Shown one piece after another: positions 24,617 to 32,797 of a DNA stretch of 36,091 bases. The notes below the pieces were generated by a model, which made no database searches, had not been told where the DNA came from, and saw only the letters and a program-made list of their open reading frames with translations. Each line of letters begins with the position of its first letter. Position 1 is the stretch's first letter. Source of the DNA: JACPLA01 sp964602055 (lineage in GTDB: Bacteria; Bacteroidota; Ignavibacteria; UBA10030); NCBI GenBank assembly GCA_964602055.1, contig CAZRPU010000015.1, positions 1 through 36,091 of the forward strand. The letters are read 5' to 3'. A program made the position numbers and the translations under genes.

Positions 24617-24807
24617 ATCTTCTCTCGGGGACCATCGAAGAGATTTACGTACAGGAAGGGACGACCATGGCGAAAGTCAGCGTCAAGGGCGCCATGACCC
24701 GCGTACCGTTGTATTTCCTTCCTGAAGCCCATGTTGGCGACGTTGTTTTGATCGAATCGGGCGTTGCCATCTCAAAAATCCAACCGCAACCCATTGAGGA
24801 GATCTGA
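24613..24807 (+). CDS. Second divergent HypC-like protein lacking Cys2 and the conserved His
   Basis: A 64-residue protein, coupled to hypF by ATGA, with a strong AGGAGG a few bases upstream. It begins MNLLSGTIEEIYVQEGTTMA and has VPLYFLPEAHVGDVVLIESG and VAISKIQP. The fold pattern and the last strand match HypC (VGFAISKMN), but Cys2 is absent (Asn) and the conserved His is Glu48. It is the closest visible relative of the protein at 20407 and directly precedes genuine hypC. A chaperone or scaffold role in the HypCD complex is possible; iron-ligand binding by the classical residues is not. Confidence 0.65.
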   Translation: MNLLSGTIEEIYVQEGTTMAKVSVKGAMTRVPLYFLPEAHVGDVVLIESGVAISKIQPQPIEEI

Positions 24808-24809
24808 CC

Positions 24810-25100
24810 ATGTGTCTCGCTATCCCGGGAAAAGTCTTAGCGATAGATACCGACGTCCAGCCTGTCATGGGAACAGTCAGTTTTGGCGGGATTCAGAAGC
24901 GGGTGTGTGTTGAGTGGATTCCGGATCTCAAAATCGGCGAGTACGTCATCGTTCACGTGGGCTTCGCCATCAGCAAGATGAATGAAGAAGAAGCGCAGGA
25001 AACGTTGAAACTCCTCGAACAAATGGCTGACGGTCTCGACGAACTCAAGACCGAAGAACCTGATGCGATTTCCGGCTCAGGGATGCCGAAAAAAAGATAA
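24810..25100 (+). CDS. hypC: Hydrogenase assembly chaperone HypC
   Basis: A 96-residue protein beginning MCLAIPGKVLAI, with the essential Cys2, and containing His49 in YVIVHVGFAISKMNEEEA, all diagnostic for HypC/HybG. It binds the Fe(CN)2CO intermediate with HypD and delivers it to the large subunit. The C-terminal 20 residues (LKTEEPDAIS onward) are a longer polar tail than in minimal HypC. It starts 2 bp after the HypC-like gene and ends 16 bp before hypD. Confidence 0.94.
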   Translation: MCLAIPGKVLAIDTDVQPVMGTVSFGGIQKRVCVEWIPDLKIGEYVIVHVGFAISKMNEEEAQETLKLLEQMADGLDELKTEEPDAISGSGMPKKR

Positions 25101-25116
25101 TTCGGGTCGATAAACC

Positions 25117-26241
25117 ATGCGCTACATTGATGAATATCGCAGTGAGCAGGCCGCACGCACGTTCGCGAAAAAAATTCGGGCCGTCACCACGCGACCGTGG
25201 ACCCTGATGGAAATCTGCGGCGGCCAAACGCATACCATCGTCAAGTACGGGATAGAAGATTTGCTGCCGAAGGAAATCACGCTCGTACACGGGCCCGGCT
25301 GCCCTGTCTGCGTGACGCCGTTGGAAATCATCGATAAAGCGATTGCCATTGCTTCCCGCCCCGATGTTCTGTTCACCTCGTTTGGCGACATGCTGCGCGT
25401 TCCCGGCTCCACGAAAGACCTGTTGAGTGTAAAAGCCGGCGGAGGAAACGTCCGGATGGTGTACTCTCCTCTCGATGCCGTGAAAATAGCCCAACAACAT
25501 CCCGACAAGAAGGTTGTGTTCTTCGGAGTCGGATTCGAAACGACGGCTCCTGCCAACGCCATGGCGGTCTGGCAGGCCAAAAACCTCGGTGTTCAAAATT
25601 TTTCGATCCTGTGTTCACATGTCCTTGTTCCTCCGGCGATGGAAGCGCTCCTGAGTTCGCCATCGAATTTGGTACAAGGCTTTCTTGCTGCCGGTCATGT
25701 GTGTACGGTGATGGGGTACGAGGAGTATTTTCCTTTGGCCGAACGGTATCGCGTACCTATTGTCGTCACGGGATTCGAGCCCGTCGACATTCTGCAGGGA
25801 GTGTACATGACCGTCAAACAGCTCGAAGAAGGGCGCGCGGAGGTGGAGAATCAGTACGCGCGGTCAGTGACACGCGAAGGAAATGTTCCGGCGCAAAAGC
25901 TGCTGAAAGAAGTGTTTCAGACCTGCAACAGAACGTGGAGAGGAATAGGCGAAATTCCCATGAGCGGATATGCTCTTCGGGAAGAGTTCGGGGATTTCGA
26001 TGCAGAGCGAATCTTCCGCGTCGAACATATCAAAACGGCCGAATCCCCCTTATGCATTGCAGGACAGGTTCTCCAGGGTCTCAAGAAACCTCACGAATGC
26101 ACAGCTTTCGGCAAAGAGTGTACTCCTGAGCATCCGCTCGGAGCGCCCATGGTTTCATCGGAGGGGGCCTGCGCAGCGTATTTTCATTTTGGACGCTTCC
26201 GAACTTTGAAACAACCCGAAATGCCGGAGACCTCGCTATGA
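25117..26241 (+). CDS. hypD: Hydrogenase Fe-ligand assembly protein HypD
   Basis: A 374-residue protein of normal HypD length. Conserved motifs are Cys34 in MEICGGQTH, Cys62 and Cys65 in HGPGCPVCVTP, FTSFGDMLRVPGS, FFGVGFETTAP and CSHVLVPPAM. A C-terminal set of cysteines (SPLCIAG, HECTAFGKECT, SEGACAAYF) binds the 4Fe-4S cluster. It is the scaffold on which the iron receives its CN and CO ligands. The gene ends in an ATGA overlap with the CoA-binding protein gene. Confidence 0.95.
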   Translation: MRYIDEYRSEQAARTFAKKIRAVTTRPWTLMEICGGQTHTIVKYGIEDLLPKEITLVHGPGCPVCVTPLEIIDKAIAIASRPDVLFTSFGDMLRVPGSTKDLLSVKAGGGNVRMVYSPLDAVKIAQQHPDKKVVFFGVGFETTAPANAMAVWQAKNLGVQNFSILCSHVLVPPAMEALLSSPSNLVQGFLAAGHVCTVMGYEEYFPLAERYRVPIVVTGFEPVDILQGVYMTVKQLEEGRAEVENQYARSVTREGNVPAQKLLKEVFQTCNRTWRGIGEIPMSGYALREEFGDFDAERIFRVEHIKTAESPLCIAGQVLQGLKKPHECTAFGKECTPEHPLGAPMVSSEGACAAYFHFGRFRTLKQPEMPETSL

Positions 26242-26702
26242 AGACGCGAAACCTGATTGATGAGTTCCTATCGCACAAGCGGTTTGCCTTCGTCGGGGCT
26301 TCGAGAAAATCCAACGATTTCAGCAGATTGCTTCTGAGAGAATTCCTCCAAAAGGGATATGACCCCGTTCCGGTGAATCCTCATGCAACGGAAATCGAAG
26401 GGAAACCATGCTATCCTTCCGTCGCCGAAATCACGCCAGGTGTGACCGCCGCTCTCCTGTTGAATTCTTCTGATACAGCGCTCACGGTGGTTCGGGATTG
26501 TGCCCAGGCCGGAATCTCGCTCATTTGGGCATACGGTATTTCGGGACCGAATAATATCTCGTCCGATATCGTTGCTGCCTGTGAACGGCACGGGATCAAA
26601 CTTGTTCCCGGCTACTGCCCGCTTATGTTTTTTGGAGAGACCGCATGGTATCACCGATGGCATGGAAAACTCATGAAACTGACCGGCGGGTATCCATCAT
26701 GA
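26238..26702 (+). CDS. CoA-binding (YccU-like) Rossmann protein inserted between hypD and hypE
   Basis: A 154-residue CoA_binding_2-type protein: FAFVGASRKSNDFSRLLL at the nucleotide loop, YDPVPVNPHATEIEGKPCYP, and IWAYGISGPNN with VPGYCPLMFF near the C-terminus. The family binds CoA in the same way as succinyl-CoA synthetase alpha but has no known reaction alone. It overlaps hypD and hypE by 4 bp each, so its translation is tied to the two proteins that build the iron ligands. A link to CO-ligand supply via a CoA ester is conceivable but speculative. Confidence 0.8.
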   Translation: MKTRNLIDEFLSHKRFAFVGASRKSNDFSRLLLREFLQKGYDPVPVNPHATEIEGKPCYPSVAEITPGVTAALLLNSSDTALTVVRDCAQAGISLIWAYGISGPNNISSDIVAACERHGIKLVPGYCPLMFFGETAWYHRWHGKLMKLTGGYPS

Positions 26703-27769
26703 ATACAGCAGACTCCCTCATCGATCTTTCTGCGGGCCTTGCCTGTCCCGTGCCGATCACCGAGTATCCTCAGGTGCTCCTGGCGCACGGGGGAGGCGGA
26801 AAACTGACGCAGCAACTCATTCAGAAAATGTTTGCCTCGCAGTTCACCAACGAACTTCTCAGTCCGCTGCACGACGGGGCGATATTTTCCATCAACGGCT
26901 CGCGACTCGCTTTTTCAACCGACTCCTACGTCATCCATCCGATCTTTTTTCCCGGCGGCACCATCGGAGACCTGGCGGTCAACGGAACCGTCAACGACCT
27001 GGCTATGTGCGGAGCAAAGCCTTTGTACCTCTCTGCCGCATTCATTCTCGAGGAGGGGACGGACATGAATGACGTTTGGCGTGTGGTCGTATCCATGCAG
27101 GAAGCGGCAAAGACGGCCGGGATCCAGCTGGTGACCGGGGATACGAAAGTCGTCGAGCGCGGCAAGGGTGACGGGATTTTTATCAATACGTCGGGGCTGG
27201 GCGTGATCAGTCCCGGGATCGATATTCACCCGAGGCGCGCATGGCCCGGAGATAGAATCATTCTCAGCGGTCCGGCAGCCGTTCACGGCATAGCGATCAT
27301 GTCCGTACGTGAGGGTGTGGAATTTGAAACGGCGATCAAGAGCGACACGGCTGCTTTGAATACGCTTGTCGAAAAGATCCTGAAAGCCGGAACGGACGTT
27401 CACGTCATGCGCGATCCGACACGGGGAGGGATTGCGAGCGCTTTGAATGAAATAGCGGAAAGCGCAGGCGTCGGAGTTGCCCTCGAGGAAGAACTGATCC
27501 CGATCTCCGACGAAGTGCGGGGAGCCTGCGAGATCCTGGGCCTCGACCCCCTTTACGTGGCCAACGAAGGAAAACTGCTGGCGTTTGTCGCACCGGCGGC
27601 CGCAGAGAGCGTGCTGGCCGAGATGCGCGCTCACCCCCTTGGCAAAGACGCGGTCATCATCGGATCGGTGGTTGCGGACCATCCCGGTATGGTCATCATG
27701 AAGAGCCGCATTGGGGGAAGCCGCGTCGTCGACATGCTCTCGGGAGAACAACTGCCTCGGATCTGTTAA
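26699..27769 (+). CDS. hypE: Carbamoyl dehydratase HypE
   Basis: A 356-residue PurM/AIR-synthase-like protein. It has LLAHGGGGKLTQQLI, DGAIFSINGSRLAFSTDSYV, GGTIGDLAVNGTVNDLAMCG and MRDPTRGGIASALNE. It ends with PRIC, whose last Cys carries the carbamoyl group that is dehydrated to thiocyanate. All hallmarks are intact, so CN synthesis with HypF should work. The ATG at 26699 overlaps the upstream stop. It is the last gene of the hydrogenase locus. Confidence 0.95.
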   Translation: MNTADSLIDLSAGLACPVPITEYPQVLLAHGGGGKLTQQLIQKMFASQFTNELLSPLHDGAIFSINGSRLAFSTDSYVIHPIFFPGGTIGDLAVNGTVNDLAMCGAKPLYLSAAFILEEGTDMNDVWRVVVSMQEAAKTAGIQLVTGDTKVVERGKGDGIFINTSGLGVISPGIDIHPRRAWPGDRIILSGPAAVHGIAIMSVREGVEFETAIKSDTAALNTLVEKILKAGTDVHVMRDPTRGGIASALNEIAESAGVGVALEEELIPISDEVRGACEILGLDPLYVANEGKLLAFVAPAAAESVLAEMRAHPLGKDAVIIGSVVADHPGMVIMKSRIGGSRVVDMLSGEQLPRIC

Positions 27770-27856
27770 GAAAAACATCGCTACGTTTGTGAATCGATTC
27801 AATCCGATCTCTGATTTTCGAATCATCCGATCTGCTATCCATCGTACCATCAACCA
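27770..27856 (+). promoter_or_regulatory. Short intergenic region with palindrome and direct repeats
   Basis: The perfect 10-bp palindrome GAATCGATTC lies at 27791-27800. ATCCGATCT is repeated at 27802-27810 and 27825-27833 (23 bp apart), with GATT/AATC pairing between the copies. It may be an operator for the acyl-CoA synthetase gene or mark the end of the hyp transcript. No T-run terminator is visible. Confidence 0.3.
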
Positions 27857-29797
27857 ATGCCGGACAAGACCATGAAACAACTTCCTCCAACCATTCCTCT
27901 GCTTTTTCAATCATGCGTTGAGCAGTTTGCCGATCACATTATGTTTCAGGAAAAAAAGAATGGCGTTTACAAGGGTTCAACCTTCCGCGCTATCCAGGCC
28001 CTCGTCCATCAATGTGCGGCGGGCCTGATGAGCCTCGGCGTTCAAAAGGGGGATCGGATCGCCCTCATCTCCGAGGGGAGGAATGATTGGGTGATTGCAG
28101 AACTTGGCGTACTCCATGCAGGGGGTGTCAGTGTTCCGTTGTCCGTCAAGATCGAGGAGCTTTCGGAATTAAAGTTCCGCCTTACGCACTCGGGATGCAA
28201 AATGGTCATCGTTTCGGCTGCTCACGTGCAGAAGATCATGAAGATACGGAAGGACCTGCCTGACCTGGAAACCATCATCCTGCTCGACCCCACGGGGTCT
28301 CTGGCAGAGGATGAAATAGGATTTCCCGACCTTCTCGCCCGCGGCAAGGAATATCTTCAATCGCATTGGAGCACGTTCGAAAAAACCACATCGTCCATAA
28401 AAGCAAACGATTATGCGACCATCAGCTACACGTCCGGGACCACCGCCGATCCGAAAGGGATCATCCTCACACACCGCAATTATACTTCGAATGTCGAGCA
28501 ATGCAACGAGCATCTTCCGCTCCCTTCGTACTATCAGACACTGTTGATTCTCCCCTGGGACCATGCTTTCGGTCACACGGCCGGTGTGTACCTCTTCATG
28601 AGCATCGGGGCATCAATTGCTTCTGTGCAAGCAGGCAAATCGGCTATCGAAACCCTTCGGAATATTCCTGTCAACATCAAGGAGATCCGGCCTCACTTTC
28701 TTCTCAGCGTACCTGCGCTTGCGAAAAATTTCCGCAAGAACATCGAAAAGGGAATCGCGGAGAAAGGGGGCGCCATCGAAGCGTTGTTCAAGAAGGCGCT
28801 GGCGATCGCCTATGAACATTATGGCGACGGCTGGGGGGATGGAAAGCCGCAGCACAAGCCTTTGCATCCTGTGTACTTGCTGTGCGACGCTCTCATTTTC
28901 AAGAAGATCAGGGCGAGTTTTGGAGGGAGGCTTGAGTTCATGATCGGCGGCGCCGCCGTACTCGACATCGAGCTTCAGAAATTCTTCAACGCCATCGGCA
29001 TTCCGATGTATCAGGGCTACGGCCTCACCGAGGCAGCGCCCGTCATTTCCACGAATACCCCTTCGCATCACAAATTCGGATCATCAGGCAGGGTCATGCC
29101 GGGGATTGAAATCATCATCGCGGACGAACAGGGGAATGCCCTGCCGCCGGGTCAGAAGGGTGAAATCCGCGTGAAGGGCGAAAATATCATGGTGGGGTAT
29201 TGGAAGAACGAAAAGGCCACGAAAGAGACGCTCTGCAACGGATGGCTGCGCACGGGCGATATCGGCTATCTCGATAATGACGGCTTCCTCTACGTCCTTG
29301 GACGCGAGAAGAGCGTTCTTATTGGATATGACGGCGAGAAGTATAGTCCGGAAGGAATTGAAGAGGCCATTGTCGCACACTCCCCGTTTCTGGATCAAAT
29401 GATGCTCTACAACGACCACTCCCCCTACACCCTGGGTCTGATCGTACCAAACAAAGAGGCTCTCCTGGCATGGCTCAAAGAAAAGAAACTGAGTTGCCGG
29501 ACCCCCGAAGGACAGGAAGCGGTGCTGAAGCTTCTTCAATCGGAAATAGACCGTTATCGCGAGGGAAACAAGTTGGCGGGAATATTTCCCGAGCGATGGC
29601 TTCCTTCGGCGTTGATCATTCTGGGAGAATCCTTCACGGAGCAGAACAGGATGCTCAATAGCACGCTCAAAATGGTCCGAACGCGCATTGCGGAGTTTTA
29701 TCAAACCCGCATCGATTACGCGCTCATTCCCGAGGGGAAGAATGTTTTGAATCATCAGAACAGAATGATTGTCAAGAGGTTTGAAGAAATTCCTTAA
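27857..29797 (+). CDS. Long-chain acyl-CoA synthetase (AMP-forming)
   Basis: A 646-residue ANL-superfamily enzyme of the FadD15/FAA1-like branch. Motifs are the phosphate loop YTSGTTADPKGIILTH, the central GGAAVLDIELQKFF and GYGLTEAAPVIS, and WLRTGDIGYLDNDGFLYVLG before the hinge. The loop has TAD where many members have TGx, a variant I associate with this branch. The expected reaction is ATP-dependent activation of a fatty acid to acyl-CoA on the inner membrane face. An alternative ATG at 27872 would shorten it by five residues. It is 87 bp from hypE, so coupling to the hydrogenase locus is not implied. Confidence 0.88.
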   Translation: MPDKTMKQLPPTIPLLFQSCVEQFADHIMFQEKKNGVYKGSTFRAIQALVHQCAAGLMSLGVQKGDRIALISEGRNDWVIAELGVLHAGGVSVPLSVKIEELSELKFRLTHSGCKMVIVSAAHVQKIMKIRKDLPDLETIILLDPTGSLAEDEIGFPDLLARGKEYLQSHWSTFEKTTSSIKANDYATISYTSGTTADPKGIILTHRNYTSNVEQCNEHLPLPSYYQTLLILPWDHAFGHTAGVYLFMSIGASIASVQAGKSAIETLRNIPVNIKEIRPHFLLSVPALAKNFRKNIEKGIAEKGGAIEALFKKALAIAYEHYGDGWGDGKPQHKPLHPVYLLCDALIFKKIRASFGGRLEFMIGGAAVLDIELQKFFNAIGIPMYQGYGLTEAAPVISTNTPSHHKFGSSGRVMPGIEIIIADEQGNALPPGQKGEIRVKGENIMVGYWKNEKATKETLCNGWLRTGDIGYLDNDGFLYVLGREKSVLIGYDGEKYSPEGIEEAIVAHSPFLDQMMLYNDHSPYTLGLIVPNKEALLAWLKEKKLSCRTPEGQEAVLKLLQSEIDRYREGNKLAGIFPERWLPSALIILGESFTEQNRMLNSTLKMVRTRIAEFYQTRIDYALIPEGKNVLNHQNRMIVKRFEEIP

Positions 29798-29852
29798 CAG
29801 CAATCATTCATATTGAAGCTCTACGGGATTCTTCCCATATTCCGGCTCACGA

Positions 29853-29871
29853 AGGATGGATAATTCATCCT
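29853..29871 (+). promoter_or_regulatory. Small inverted repeat before the glycosidase pair
   Basis: AGGATG (29853-29858) and CATCCT (29866-29871) are perfect 6-bp arms around a 7-nt AT-rich loop, 13 bp before the GH92-type start. It may be an operator or a leader hairpin controlling the two secreted glycosidases. There is no T-run, so it is not a typical terminator. Confidence 0.3.
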
Positions 29872-29884
29872 CAACACGGATCGG

Positions 29885-32797
29885 ATGAGAGTCTCGACAT
29901 TTCTTTTTCCCGCCCTCGTTGTTTTTTCCATTTCCCCGGCTCAGCAGCCGGCCGGTTTCGTCAACCCTTTCATCGGCACAGACGCACACGGCCATACCTT
30001 TCCCGGAGCAACCGTGCCCTTCGGCATGGTCCAGCTCAGCCCCGATACACGCGTTGAAGGCTGGGACGCCTGCGCCGGATACCATTATTCCGATTCCACC
30101 ATCCTCGGGTTCAGCCATACACACCTCAGCGGAACGGGAATTCCCGACTATGGCGATATCCTGTTTCTTCCGACGACCCGGCAGCCCGAAAAAGTATCCT
30201 CCCAAAAATTCTCTCATAGCGACGAAGAGGCCCGACCGGGGTATTATCGCGTTTCGTTCATCAACGACCGCATCACATCAGAACTGACTGCAACGACGCG
30301 CGTGGGTGTACACCGCTACACGTTTCCCGCTTCCTCCCAATCGAGTATTCTCGTGAACCTCAGGCACGGCCTTGGGCCCGACCAGGTGCTGGACTCATGG
30401 CTTGAGTTCATCTCCGACACGGAAATCCAGGGGTATCGGCGGTCCACCGGATGGGCGAAGGATCAACGGATCTATTTCGCCGCTCAATTCTCCCGGCGGT
30501 TTTCTCGTTTCGGCGACTTGCACAATCCGGCCAACCGCGCCCGAAAACTCGAGGGCAACGATGTCCGCGGCTATGTTCAGTTTGCCACCACCGAGAATGA
30601 ACAGATCATCGTGAAGGTAGGGATCTCCTCGGTGGACATTGATGGGGCCCGGAAGAATCTCCGGGAAGAAGTGCCTCATTGGAGTTTCGAAAAAGTCCGG
30701 GACGATGCAGAGGCCCGATGGAACAGTGAATTGTCGAAGATTGAAGTCGAAGGCGGGAGCCGTGATCAACGGATCACCTTCTCTACCGCGCTCTATCATA
30801 CGATGATCGCCCCGAATATTTCATCAGACGTTGACGGCCGCTACCGAGGAATGGATGGCAGCATCCGGACTGCGCAGGGTTTCGACCTTTACACGGTCTT
30901 TTCCCTCTGGGATACGTTCCGCACCGAACATCCGCTCTTGGCCATCATCGACCGGAAAAGATCCAACGATTTTATCAAATCTCTGCTGGCCAAGTATGAT
31001 GAAGGGGGCGTCCTTCCGGTTTGGGAACTCGCTTCGAATGAGACCTGGACTATGATCGGCTATCACAGTATTCCCGTCATTCTGGACGCCTACGTCAAGG
31101 GAATCCGGAATTTCGACACCGAATTGGCCTTTCGCGCAATGAAGCAGAGCGCAATGGCTGATCGCTTTGGTTTGAACTACTATAAACAGCATGGATTCAT
31201 TCCTGGTGATCGCGACGGCGAATCAGTTTCCAAAACGCTCGAATATGCGTTCGACGATTGGTGCATTGCACGCATGGCTGTACTCCTGGGGAAGAAGGAT
31301 GACGCACAGATGTTTTTCGAGCGCTCACAGTTCTACAAGAACATCTTTGACCGGGAAACAGGATTCATGAGGGGAAAGCGCAACGGCGCCTGGGTGGAGC
31401 CGTTTGACCCGACTTCGGTGAACATCGACTTTACCGAAGCAAACTCCTGGCAATACACTTTTTTTGTGCCCCATGACATTCCGGGCCTGCAGGCATTGAT
31501 GGGAGGAAGGAAAGCATTTGAAAAAAAGCTGGATGAGCTGTTCTTTTCATCCTCGGCCATGTCGGGAAGGAGGCAATCAGACATCACCGGCATGATCGGA
31601 CAATATGCACAGGGAAACGAACCCAGCCATCACACCGCCTATCTCTACAATTTTACCGACTCTCCCTGGAAAACCCAGCACCTCGTCCGAAGAATTCTCG
31701 ATTCCCTCTATACTCCTCTCCCGGATGGGTTGTGCGGGAACGACGACTGCGGTCAATTGTCCGCCTGGTACGTAATGAGCGCGTTGGGGTTTTACCCGCT
31801 GACGCCCGGAACAGGGTCTTATGTTGTGGGATCGCCGCTCTTTGAGAAAGCTTCGATCCGCCTTGAAAATGGAAGAGTCTTCACCATTCATGCTCCCGGA
31901 AATTCTCCGAAGACCCCCTTCATCCGGGAACTGCTGATCAATGGCGAGCTCTCGACGGGATCAACGGTGGATCATGAAACGATCATGCGGGGAGGATCTG
32001 CAACTTTTGTCATGACATCGAAATTCTCACGCTCCCGGATTCCGCTCACCGTCGAATCTCCCGCCGCAACGAAGCCCATTGTCCCCGTTCCCCTCATTAC
32101 AGCACAAGGGCAATCCTTCAGAGATTCGCTGGTTGTCACCATTGCATCTTCTCTGACGGACGTACAAACGTATTTCTCCCTCGATACATCCCAATTGTTT
32201 CATTTGTATCAATCACCCATTACCATTCGGCACAACACCACGGTGAGCGCATACTCAGCAAAAGAAGGATTTGTGTCGAGCAAAGTGGTAGAAGCTGCCT
32301 TCACCAGAGCCCGACATATCGGAACCCTCCAACTCTTCACCGAGTACGCCCCGCAATATGCGGCAGGAGGTGCACAGGCGCTGGTGGACGGACTGCGCGG
32401 GGGCGAAGATTTTCGCCTTGGCACCTGGCAGGGGTACGAGGGAAGGGACCTCACAGCAATTCTCGACCTCGGGGAAGTACAGGATCTGGCGGGAATCTCT
32501 TTGGGCTGCTTGCAGGACAACAATGCATGGATCTTTTTTCCACAGTTTGTGGAATTCTCCTTCTCACACGACGGAACAAACTTCTCCGCTCCCGTGACCG
32601 CGGCGAACCCGGTACCGCCGGAAGATTCCAGAGTTCTTGTCCGGGAATTTTCCTCCGGCGCCGTGTCGCAGTTGGCGCGTTACATCCGCATTGTCGCAAA
32701 GAGTCTCGGCCTCTGTCCCCCCTGGCACAAGGGGGCCGGCGGGAAAGCGTGGCTCTTTGTCGACGAAATCACCATCAATCCAAAGGGTCGGCAATGA
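29885..32797 (+). CDS. GH92-type alpha-mannosidase, secreted, with two C-terminal beta domains
   Basis: A 970-residue protein. The signal peptide is about residues 1-18 (MRVSTFLFPALVVFSISPAQ), followed directly by the GH92 N-terminal domain (VNPFIGTDAHGHTFPGATVP, GFSHTHLSGTG). The catalytic domain has VFSLWDTFRTEHP, GNEPSHHTAYLYNF with the probable acid Glu579, and GNDDCGQLSAWYVMSALG with the base candidates Asp620/621. These are Ca2+-dependent exo-alpha-mannosidases acting on N-glycan or mannan side chains. Residues about 735-815 look like a chitobiase C-terminal (CHB_HEX_C-like) domain, and about 835-968 like an F5/8-type (discoidin) carbohydrate-binding domain. It is coupled by ATGA to the next glycosidase. 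Confidence 0.9.
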   Translation: MRVSTFLFPALVVFSISPAQQPAGFVNPFIGTDAHGHTFPGATVPFGMVQLSPDTRVEGWDACAGYHYSDSTILGFSHTHLSGTGIPDYGDILFLPTTRQPEKVSSQKFSHSDEEARPGYYRVSFINDRITSELTATTRVGVHRYTFPASSQSSILVNLRHGLGPDQVLDSWLEFISDTEIQGYRRSTGWAKDQRIYFAAQFSRRFSRFGDLHNPANRARKLEGNDVRGYVQFATTENEQIIVKVGISSVDIDGARKNLREEVPHWSFEKVRDDAEARWNSELSKIEVEGGSRDQRITFSTALYHTMIAPNISSDVDGRYRGMDGSIRTAQGFDLYTVFSLWDTFRTEHPLLAIIDRKRSNDFIKSLLAKYDEGGVLPVWELASNETWTMIGYHSIPVILDAYVKGIRNFDTELAFRAMKQSAMADRFGLNYYKQHGFIPGDRDGESVSKTLEYAFDDWCIARMAVLLGKKDDAQMFFERSQFYKNIFDRETGFMRGKRNGAWVEPFDPTSVNIDFTEANSWQYTFFVPHDIPGLQALMGGRKAFEKKLDELFFSSSAMSGRRQSDITGMIGQYAQGNEPSHHTAYLYNFTDSPWKTQHLVRRILDSLYTPLPDGLCGNDDCGQLSAWYVMSALGFYPLTPGTGSYVVGSPLFEKASIRLENGRVFTIHAPGNSPKTPFIRELLINGELSTGSTVDHETIMRGGSATFVMTSKFSRSRIPLTVESPAATKPIVPVPLITAQGQSFRDSLVVTIASSLTDVQTYFSLDTSQLFHLYQSPITIRHNTTVSAYSAKEGFVSSKVVEAAFTRARHIGTLQLFTEYAPQYAAGGAQALVDGLRGGEDFRLGTWQGYEGRDLTAILDLGEVQDLAGISLGCLQDNNAWIFFPQFVEFSFSHDGTNFSAPVTAANPVPPEDSRVLVREFSSGAVSQLARYIRIVAKSLGLCPPWHKGAGGKAWLFVDEITINPKGRQ

